Assembly (NCBI GenBank): GCA_947499935.1
Contig: CANMQH010000028.1
Location: 1 to 33,074 of the forward strand
DNA: 33,074 bases
Direction: 5' to 3'
Source: an uncultured Algibacter sp.
Lineage (GTDB): Bacteria; Bacteroidota; Bacteroidia; Flavobacteriales; Flavobacteriaceae
The position numbers were made by a program, and so were the translations under genes. Of this stretch, positions 27,402 to 33,074 are shown piece after piece. The notes under the pieces were generated by a model. The model was given only the letters and a program-made list of their open reading frames with translations. It was not told where the DNA came from and did not search any database. How positions within the stretch are numbered: the first letter of the stretch is position 1; each line of letters starts with the position of its first letter.

Positions 27402-27595
27402 CCACAACACGGTATAAAAACATAGGGCGTTTGTGCTAAACCGAAAGGTCTGTGAATATTAACAAAGTCCGCTAAATATAAAATTTGGAGTTTATAGTAG
27501 AAAAGATAAAAGCAAAATATTTATATTTAGCTAAGTAATATACCGAAACGTAAGTGCTTATCACCTGCCTACGTTTCTTATACTTAACGTTAAAC
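27402..27595. repeat. Long imperfect palindrome at the right border of the RelA/SpoT gene
   Basis: The left arm near 27412-27428 (GTATAAAAACATAGGGC) pairs with 27567-27583 (GCCTACGTTTCTTATAC) with small bulges. The end reads ACGTTAAAC (27587-27595), containing GTTAAAC, which fits the GTTRRRY core of attC sites and is the exact inverse of the border at 26001. Between the arms is about 140 bases without a coding frame. It starts directly at the stop codon, as cassette recombination sites do. Confidence 0.5.
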
Positions 27596-27659
27596 GAACA
27601 CTCCTAAAAGACCTTTTACCACACCCAAAACTTTTCCAAATACCAAAAAAAGATATACC

Positions 27660-27667
27660 TATCTTTG
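27660..27667 (+). promoter_or_regulatory. -7 box upstream of the dihydrouridine synthase gene
   Basis: TATCTTTG matches TAnnTTTG and ends 17 bases before the start codon at 27685. The -33 region has only CTTTTCC, so the match is partial. Confidence 0.55.
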
Positions 27668-27684
27668 TGCCACATAAATTATAA

Positions 27685-28644
27685 ATGGCTTTCACATTAC
27701 TCTCTTCACCATTACAAGGGTTTACAGATTTTAGGTTCCGTAATGCATTCCATCATTATTTTGGAGGTATCGATACGTTTTATTCGCCCTATATTAGGCT
27801 TAATGGGAAGTTTAAAATTAAGTCTTCCTATCAAAATGATTTACTTCAAGCAAACAATACCACTTTAGAAGTCATTCCACAAATTATAACTAACGACGCT
27901 GAGGAATTTTTGTTTGTTGCTAAATACGTGCAAAGTTTAGGCTATAAAGAATTAAATTGGAATTTAGGCTGTCCATACCCTATGGTTGCTAAATCTGGAA
28001 TGGGTTCAGGTTTAATTTGTAATCCTTCGAAAATTGATACTATTTTAGAGCGCGCACATAACGAAACCGACATTTTAGTATCTATGAAAATGCGCATGGG
28101 TTATGAGCATGCCAAAGAAATTTTAGACGTCTTCCCTATTTTAGACCAATACCCTCTTAAAAACATAGCCATACATGCCAGAATAGGAAAACAACTTTAT
28201 AAAGGTCCTGTAGATCTTGATGCTTTTGAACGTTGCATTACCAGTACCAAACACACGTTGTACTATAACGGAGATATTACGAGTGTCGCCAGTTTTAAAG
28301 ATATGCAAGCACGTTTTCCAAGTTTAGACCATTTTATGATTGGTCGTGGTTTAATTATCGACCCATTTCTGCCACAAATGATAAAAAACAACACCACCGA
28401 ATACCCTAAAAACCGCTGGGATATTTTTGAAGCATTCCATAATACCATTTATAAACAATACGACGATTACCTTTCTGGCCCCACACCAATAAAAATGAAA
28501 ATGTTGGGCTTTTGGGAATTCTTTTCTCAATCGTGTTCTAATCCGAAAAAAACTTTCAAAGCTATAAAAAAAGCCACCAACCCGTTTAAATATAAACAAG
28601 CAGTAAATACTATTTTAAACGACCAACGGAAATTAAATAGCTAA
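27685..28644 (+). CDS. tRNA-dihydrouridine synthase family protein
   Basis: This 319-residue FMN enzyme reduces uridines in tRNA to dihydrouridine. The N-terminus AFTLLSSPLQGFTDFRFRN is the first strand and FMN-loop region of the TIM barrel. Cys96 in NWNLGCPYPMV is the catalytic cysteine, followed by KSGMGSGL. IAIHARIGKQLYKGPVDLDA and FMIGRGLIIDPFLP are later barrel and FMN phosphate motifs. Length and lack of a long C-terminal extension are closer to DusC-like than to DusA proteins, but the subfamily is not certain. It has its own promoter-like box after the RelA/SpoT cassette. Confidence 0.92.
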   Translation: MAFTLLSSPLQGFTDFRFRNAFHHYFGGIDTFYSPYIRLNGKFKIKSSYQNDLLQANNTTLEVIPQIITNDAEEFLFVAKYVQSLGYKELNWNLGCPYPMVAKSGMGSGLICNPSKIDTILERAHNETDILVSMKMRMGYEHAKEILDVFPILDQYPLKNIAIHARIGKQLYKGPVDLDAFERCITSTKHTLYYNGDITSVASFKDMQARFPSLDHFMIGRGLIIDPFLPQMIKNNTTEYPKNRWDIFEAFHNTIYKQYDDYLSGPTPIKMKMLGFWEFFSQSCSNPKKTFKAIKKATNPFKYKQAVNTILNDQRKLNS

Positions 28645-28677
28645 ATTTATTCTATATATTTACTTAAAACTTAAATT

Positions 28678-29505
28678 ATGAAAAACATATATATTGCTTT
28701 TGCTTTTGTATTATTTACAGCTTGTAGCTCAGACGATGCTCCACAAGATTTTACAGCCGATAACGAAGCCGAAATTCAAACTTATATTACAGAAAATAAT
28801 TTAACTGCACAAAAAAGCAATTCTGGTTTGTATTATGTTATTGATAGTCCTGGCGAACGATTTCAACCTACTGAAACAGATAGAGTAACCGTAGCCTATA
28901 AAGGCTATTATACTAATGGTGTCGTTTTTGATGAAACTAATAATGATGGTGCTTCATTCAATTTACAATCTGTAATTCGAGGATGGACTGAGGGTATTAC
29001 GTATTTTAAACAAGGTGGTAGTGGTAAATTACTCATTCCTTCAAGATTAGGCTATGGTAGCAATGATGTTAATGGCATACCTGCTGGTTCTGTCTTAATT
29101 TTTGATATTAACCTAATTTCAGTTAATTATGCCAAAGAAAATGAAGAAGAAATTGAAGCTTATATTGTAGATAAAGGCTTAAGTACACAAAAAAGTGAAT
29201 CAGGCTTATATTATACTATTGATGAAGTAGGTATTGGTAAACAACCTACATTATCCGATAATGTAACATTAAGCTACACAGGTTATTTTACAAATGGTGA
29301 TGTTTTTGATTCTCAAACTGACGGTATAGATTTTGATTTACAAAATGTAATTAATGGGTTTTCAGAAGGCGTTACCTACCTTAAAGAAGGTGGTAGTGGT
29401 AGTTTTATAATCCCCGCACATTTGGCTTATGGAGATATGGCGAATGGTTCTATTACACGTGGCTCAGTCATCATATTTGATATTAAACTTATTTCTGTAA
29501 ATTAA
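28678..29505 (+). CDS. Lipoprotein with two FKBP-type peptidyl-prolyl isomerase domains
   Basis: The 275-residue product has a lipoprotein signal (lipobox FTAC, Cys16). It then contains the same unit twice: a short helical lead (EIQTYITENNLTAQKSNSGLYY; EIEAYIVDKGLSTQKSESGLYY) and an FKBP domain (about 66-149 and 193-275). Domain 1 keeps the FKBP pocket residues as Phe84-Asp85, Val99-Ile100, Trp103 and Tyr126. In domain 2 the tryptophan is replaced by Phe228 (VINGFSEG). Each ends in VLIFDINLISVN or VIIFDIKLISVN. It is probably a periplasm-facing or surface folding catalyst. It follows the dihydrouridine synthase gene by 33 bases and may share its transcript. Confidence 0.92.
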   Translation: MKNIYIAFAFVLFTACSSDDAPQDFTADNEAEIQTYITENNLTAQKSNSGLYYVIDSPGERFQPTETDRVTVAYKGYYTNGVVFDETNNDGASFNLQSVIRGWTEGITYFKQGGSGKLLIPSRLGYGSNDVNGIPAGSVLIFDINLISVNYAKENEEEIEAYIVDKGLSTQKSESGLYYTIDEVGIGKQPTLSDNVTLSYTGYFTNGDVFDSQTDGIDFDLQNVINGFSEGVTYLKEGGSGSFIIPAHLAYGDMANGSITRGSVIIFDIKLISVN

Positions 29506-29553
29506 ATAGTATTGTTTTTCTATGTACAAAACAACTAACTTTAAACACAATAA

Positions 29554-29583
29554 AAAATCCAGCGAAGTTATCTTGGCTGGATT
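29554..29583 (-). terminator. Terminator between convergent genes
   Basis: AATCCAGC and GCTGGATT pair around a 12-base loop. The stronger T-tract is on the minus strand, for the gene ending at 29660; it may also end the FKBP transcript. Confidence 0.7.
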
Positions 29584-29659
29584 AATTTAATTATTTAAAA
29601 CTGTCAACTTATTTTAAAGAGACTCATCTCATAATTATTCTATTCACAAAGTAATCTTA

Positions 29660-30298
29660 TTATTTAGCGAATTTTAAATTCCCTTTAGCAGTGGTTAATA
29701 TATATAAACCTGAATTTAAAGTTTGAACATCAATTTTAGAAGAAACTTCTCCTGTTAAGGCAGCTTTACCTGTTATGTCATAAATTGAAAAATCACCATC
29801 AACGTTATCATTAATTATAAGCGCACCTTTGGCCGCATTATAAAAAGACGAGGTTAGTTTATTTTCGCTAAAATCATTACTTGATAAAGTAGCAGAGTTT
29901 GATGCACTAATTCCAGCAAATGTTACTAGTGTAGCAACTAATTGCCCTGTACCGAATATACGAAGATCATAATTTACAACCTCAGTAGTTGGTGTATAAG
30001 TAATTGTTATTTCATTTGCATTAGGGTCGTTCTTATTAGGATTTGTTGTTGAAAGTGAATTTGCAAAAGAATTAGCAGAAGGATCCTTCATTGAAATACT
30101 AAAATTTCCCGATAAATTAGTGTAGCTAATTTTTATATCAACACTTGTATTAGTAGGTAAACTATTAGGAGGAACAGTAGAACTAAAAAAAGTAGCAGGA
30201 GCTACTCCATTAATTTCTAGAACGGTCAAGCTTTGAGCATGAGAAACAATCACTGCAGACAAAGCAAAAATAAATAATAAAGTAATTTTTTTAGTCAT
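29660..30298 (-). CDS. Small secreted protein with T9SS sorting domain, function unknown
   Basis: The 212-residue protein has a signal peptide ending near SHAQS, a beta-rich middle of about 120 residues (VDIKISYTNLSGNFSISMKD; NEITITYTPTTEVVNYDLRIFG), and a type A T9SS domain from about residue 145 (YNAAKGALIIND, FSIYDITGKAALTGEV, LNSGLYILTT). It is transcribed alone, divergent from the MOSC gene. No known domain is recognised in the middle part. Tandem ATTACAAATAA sites lie some 50-85 bases upstream of its start. Confidence 0.8.
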   Translation of the reverse strand: MTKKITLLFIFALSAVIVSHAQSLTVLEINGVAPATFFSSTVPPNSLPTNTSVDIKISYTNLSGNFSISMKDPSANSFANSLSTTNPNKNDPNANEITITYTPTTEVVNYDLRIFGTGQLVATLVTFAGISASNSATLSSNDFSENKLTSSFYNAAKGALIINDNVDGDFSIYDITGKAALTGEVSSKIDVQTLNSGLYILTTAKGNLKFAK

Positions 30299-30349
30299 AA
30301 TTTTCTTATTTTAATTTATAAATTAATCTCTATAAAGATATAGTAAAAA

Positions 30350-30382
30350 ATTACAAATAAGTAATTTTATTATTACAAATAA
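30350..30382. promoter_or_regulatory. Direct repeat ATTACAAATAA with 22-base spacing
   Basis: The 11-base sequence occurs at 30350-30360 and 30372-30382, two helical turns apart, upstream of the minus-strand T9SS protein gene. A partial third copy (TTACAAAT) lies near 30405. Possibly a regulator binding array. Confidence 0.35.
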
Positions 30383-30463
30383 AAAAACACTTATTTCATT
30401 ACATTTACAAATCCATGAAAAACAAATAGTTATAATAAACCCTAAGTTATTAGTACTCATAAA

Positions 30464-30481
30464 TCCATATTCAAATATGGA
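30464..30481. promoter_or_regulatory. Palindrome in the divergent control region
   Basis: TCCATATT-CA-AATATGGA is a perfect 8+8 inverted repeat between the divergent genes starting at 30298 and 30653. Size and place suit an operator for a dimeric regulator. Nothing else is recognised in 30299-30652. Confidence 0.4.
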
Positions 30482-30652
30482 CTCTCTTTTATCGCTAATA
30501 CTTTGTTAAATACTGAAAATGATAATAACATATTTCGGTTTTTTGTCATGTACTTAGCGAAAAATTATAATTTCATCTAAAATAAATAATCAATCTTTAT
30601 TGGATGGATTCAGTTAAATGAGAAATTAAATTATAAAAACGTAAAATATACT

Positions 30653-31288
30653 ATGAACATTATCTCCACCAATTTAGCAAAACCAACAACTATTGTTTGG
30701 AATGGTAAAGAATACACCACTGGCATATTTAAAATACCAACCGAAAATTCAATTTATTTAGGGAAAGAAGGTGTCACGGGAGACGAAGTTTCGGACCGTA
30801 GAGTTCATGGTGGCGAATTTAAAGCTTGTTATTTATTCTCTGAAATGCATTATAAATATTGGAAAACATTATATCCTGATTTAGATTGGACTTGGGGCAT
30901 GTTTGGAGAGAATTTGACTATTTCTAATTTAGACGAAACTAAAATTTACATAGGAGACACCTACAGAATTGGTGAGGTTTTGGTCCAAATCACGCAACCT
31001 AGACAACCTTGTTTTAAATTTGGTGTAAAGTTTGGAACCATTGATGTTTTGCAACAATTTGTAGAATATGGGTATCCCGGCACCTATATTCGTATACTTG
31101 AAGAAGGCCATGTAAAAACGGGAGACACTATAAAACTCGTTAAACGTGCCGAAAATAGTATAACTGTAGCGCAACATTTTAAATTACTTTATAGTAGAGA
31201 TAAAAATCAAGATCATTTAAAAAAAGTTATTATTAACGAGGCTATACCTCCTAAACAAAGAAACGAACTCAAGGTTTTTCTGAAATAA
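30653..31288 (+). CDS. MOSC domain-containing protein (YiiM-like)
   Basis: The 211-residue protein has a MOSC domain, the C-terminal domain of molybdenum cofactor sulfurases, here stand-alone as in YiiM. The motifs are DRRVHGGEFKACYLF (His52, Gly53-Gly54), GMFGENLT, GDTYRIGEVLVQITQPRQPC and FKFG, with the conserved Cys120. A C-terminal helical tail (HFKLLYSRDKNQDHLKKVI) corresponds to the 3-alpha region of YiiM relatives. YiiM proteins reduce N-hydroxylated compounds using molybdenum cofactor; that role is inferred here. It starts a rightward run with the helicase gene 41 bases downstream. Confidence 0.9.
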   Translation: MNIISTNLAKPTTIVWNGKEYTTGIFKIPTENSIYLGKEGVTGDEVSDRRVHGGEFKACYLFSEMHYKYWKTLYPDLDWTWGMFGENLTISNLDETKIYIGDTYRIGEVLVQITQPRQPCFKFGVKFGTIDVLQQFVEYGYPGTYIRILEEGHVKTGDTIKLVKRAENSITVAQHFKLLYSRDKNQDHLKKVIINEAIPPKQRNELKVFLK

Positions 31289-31305
31289 GTTGACGCTGTT
31301 TGTTA

Positions 31306-31313
31306 TATATTTG
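31306..31313 (+). promoter_or_regulatory. -7 box upstream of the DEAD-box helicase gene
   Basis: TATATTTG is a full match to TAnnTTTG, 16 bases before the start codon. The nearest TTG (31290-31292) is closer than the usual -33 spacing. Confidence 0.5.
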
Positions 31314-31329
31314 CGACAAACTATCTTAA

Positions 31330-32571
31330 ATGTCATTTAAAGACCTAAAATTAAATAGACCCATACTTAGAGCTGTTGCAGAAGCTGGATACGACAATCC
31401 TACTCTAGTTCAAGAAAAAACGATTCCTCTTGTTTTAAACAAAAAAGACGTTATTGTTTCTGCACAAACAGGCACAGGAAAAACTGCTGCTTTTGCATTA
31501 CCTATTTTACAGTTGTTGTTTGATAGGCAAGATGCATCAAAAAAAGGAAAAACTATAAAAGCCTTAATCGTAAGTCCTACGCGAGAGTTAGCCATTCAAA
31601 TTGAAGAAAACTTTACAACATATAGCACTTACACTAATTTAAGAACTACTGTAGTATATGGAGGCACATCTATAGAACCACAAAAGGACACTTTAAAAAA
31701 AGGCGTTGATATTTTAATAGCTACCCCTGGTAGGTTGCTTGACTTACACAAGCAGGATATCGTGAACTTAGATTATGTAGAAACTTTAGTTTTAGATGAA
31801 GCCGATTTGATGCTAGACATGGGTTTTATAGATGATGTTAAAAAAATTGAACGCTTATGCACCAGAGAAAAACAGGTTTTACTGTTTTCTGCAACAATAC
31901 CATATAAAGTTGAGCAATTAGCGCAAACCATACTAAATACGCCAGAACGTGTACAAGTAGCAACAAACTCTTCGACATCTAAAAATGTGAATCAGCTACT
32001 TTATTATGTACCCAAAAAGAATAAAATAGAACTGTGTTTGCATTTACTGCGCAATACCATTAAAGGAAATATTATCATTTTTAGACGTACTAAATTTGGC
32101 GTAGAAAAACTTGAAAAAACCCTCTTAAATAATAATTACAAAGCCGATAGCATACACGGAGATAAAAGTCAAACTGCAAGACAAGATGCATTAACAAAAT
32201 TTAAAAAAGGAACTATTAATATTTTAATAGCTACCGATGTTGCCGCCAGAGGTATTGATATTGATAGTTTAGATGCTGTAGTTAATTTTGACTTGCCCAG
32301 TATACCAGAAACCTATGTGCATAGAATTGGAAGAACAGCCAGAGCAGGAAAAAATGGTATAGCGTATTCGTTTTGCTCAGCAGACGAAAAAAACTATATC
32401 CAAACCATCCAACAACTCATACAGCTACAGCTAGATATTATTGACGAGCACCCCTATCCGCTAGATCCAAAAGCAAAACCTATTGTTCATAAATCTAAAA
32501 AAACAGGTAGCAAGCATAAAAAAGGACGCAAGAGTGAGGCTTCAAAAAAGAAAAAGAAACGTTGGTACTGA
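31330..32571 (+). CDS. DEAD-box RNA helicase (RhlE-like)
   Basis: The 413-residue protein carries all core motifs of an ATP-dependent RNA helicase: Q-motif (TLVQEKTIP, Gln28), motif I AQTGTGKT (45-52), Ia PTRELA, Ib TPGRLLDL, II DEAD (156-159), III SAT (187-189), V ATDVAARGIDI and VI HRIGRTARAG. The tail is short and strongly basic (KKTGSKHKKGRKSEASKKKK), as in RhlE-type proteins, and probably binds RNA. Roles in ribosome assembly or mRNA decay are usual for the family. It may be read with the YIP1-like gene 16 bases downstream. Confidence 0.95.
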   Translation: MSFKDLKLNRPILRAVAEAGYDNPTLVQEKTIPLVLNKKDVIVSAQTGTGKTAAFALPILQLLFDRQDASKKGKTIKALIVSPTRELAIQIEENFTTYSTYTNLRTTVVYGGTSIEPQKDTLKKGVDILIATPGRLLDLHKQDIVNLDYVETLVLDEADLMLDMGFIDDVKKIERLCTREKQVLLFSATIPYKVEQLAQTILNTPERVQVATNSSTSKNVNQLLYYVPKKNKIELCLHLLRNTIKGNIIIFRRTKFGVEKLEKTLLNNNYKADSIHGDKSQTARQDALTKFKKGTINILIATDVAARGIDIDSLDAVVNFDLPSIPETYVHRIGRTARAGKNGIAYSFCSADEKNYIQTIQQLIQLQLDIIDEHPYPLDPKAKPIVHKSKKTGSKHKKGRKSEASKKKKKRWY

Positions 32572-32587
32572 TTATAATTATTGAATT

Positions 32588-33019
32588 ATGAATAACGACA
32601 CCAATCATTTTGAAGAGTTTGAAGACCCTAAAGAGTTTTTAAATTTGGATATCAAAAACCTCTTTTCTGAAATTTGGTTTAAGCCAAAATTAGTATTTCA
32701 ATACCTATCAAATTACAATCCAAACAAATACGTACAACTCTTATTAATAATTGCTTCTATAACATCAACATTAGATAGGTCTTTTTCAAAAACAACTATT
32801 TTTAAGGATTCTGGTATAGAATATTTTATAGGAGGCTTACTTGGAGGCGCATTAGTAACGTATGCTCTTTACTATATTTTAGCGTGGTTTTTATACTATT
32901 ATGGTAAAGCATTTTTAAATGGTCAAGCTAGCTCAAAAGATTTTAGGATGGTTATTGCTTGGTCTAGAGTTCCTGCCATTGCCTCTATTGTATTCTCGTT
33001 ATACCAATTTAGTTTTTAA
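32588..33019 (+). CDS. Short YIP1-like membrane protein
   Basis: This 143-residue protein has a polar N-terminus (about 45 residues), including EIWFKPKLVFQYL, a region typical before the YIP1 membrane domain. Hydrophobic segments follow: VQLLLIIASITSTL, a long stretch from YFIGGLLGGALVTYALYYIL, and RVPAIASIVFSLYQF. YIP1-family proteins in bacteria usually have four or five membrane segments and are often longer, so this one may be a shortened version. All frames close soon after the stop codon, giving no sign of a simple frameshift. Function is unknown. Confidence 0.7.
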   Translation: MNNDTNHFEEFEDPKEFLNLDIKNLFSEIWFKPKLVFQYLSNYNPNKYVQLLLIIASITSTLDRSFSKTTIFKDSGIEYFIGGLLGGALVTYALYYILAWFLYYYGKAFLNGQASSKDFRMVIAWSRVPAIASIVFSLYQFSF

Positions 33020-33074
33020 ACGCCGCATAAAATGCATTTAAGTAATGATGATTTCCAGTAATTGATTTTATTGT

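Noticed and set aside
26001-27684. A complete integron
   Set aside because: No tyrosine recombinase gene and no second cassette are visible; only the borders resemble attC sites.
27402-27684. A small antitoxin gene after the RelA/SpoT gene
   Set aside because: No open frame with a plausible start and length was found in the 283 bases; the area is occupied by the palindromic border and the next promoter.
1-33074. tRNA, rRNA or transposase genes
   Set aside because: No TPsiC-arm consensus, rRNA segments, DDE or HUH motifs were recognised on either strand.

Overview
The window reads as chromosomal DNA from a marine-type member of the Bacteroidota, most likely family Flavobacteriaceae. The evidence is low GC, a SusC/SusD pair, four proteins with type A type IX secretion system (T9SS) C-terminal sorting domains, several promoters of the Bacteroidota TAnnTTTG type, and flavobacterial intergenic repeat elements. 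I see no rRNA, tRNA, CRISPR array, transposase or integrase.

Layout. (1) 1-640: the 3' end of a probable + strand gene, then a strong terminator, then about 440 bases with nothing recognisable. (2) 646-9433, minus strand: a compact polysaccharide utilization locus (PUL) transcribed as sulfatase, susC, susD, PKD-like surface lipoprotein. It points to import of a sulfated, probably algal, glycan; no glycoside hydrolase, lyase or regulator is in view. (3) 9434-10116: a structured divergent control region. (4) 10117-12404: gmd and fcl, which make GDP-L-fucose from GDP-mannose. (5) 12944-16970: a tightly coupled operon of three secreted proteins of unknown function, the last with two fibronectin type III domains and a probable right-handed beta-helix. 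(6) 17119-18934: a sodium:solute symporter, convergent and slightly overlapping with a CoA-binding protein gene. (7) 18935-19541: a gene-free stretch with three terminator-like hairpins. (8) 19542-22727: fabH (minus) and htpG (plus), the latter behind a sigma-54-like promoter. (9) 23197-25111: a T9SS-secreted beta-helix protein followed by a decayed second copy of the htpG 3' end, which marks a past rearrangement. (10) 25117-25957: a nitroreductase gene flanked by repeats and terminators. (11) 26001-27595: a RelA/SpoT-type synthetase gene lying between attC-like imperfect palindromes, the best candidate for a mobile or defence-related cassette. (12) 27685-33019: mostly housekeeping genes: a tRNA-dihydrouridine synthase, a two-domain FKBP lipoprotein, a T9SS cargo protein (minus), a MOSC protein, a DEAD-box helicase and a short YIP1-like membrane protein.

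How the parts fit. The PUL would desulfate a glycan outside the cell and import it through the SusCD pair. gmd-fcl would feed fucose into surface polysaccharide or glycoprotein glycans, next to an operon of exported proteins. The accessory signals worth follow-up are the RelA/SpoT cassette and its palindromic borders, the htpG tail relic, the htpG promoter, and several helically phased or palindromic regulatory-looking elements. All functional names rest on motif reading without database searches.
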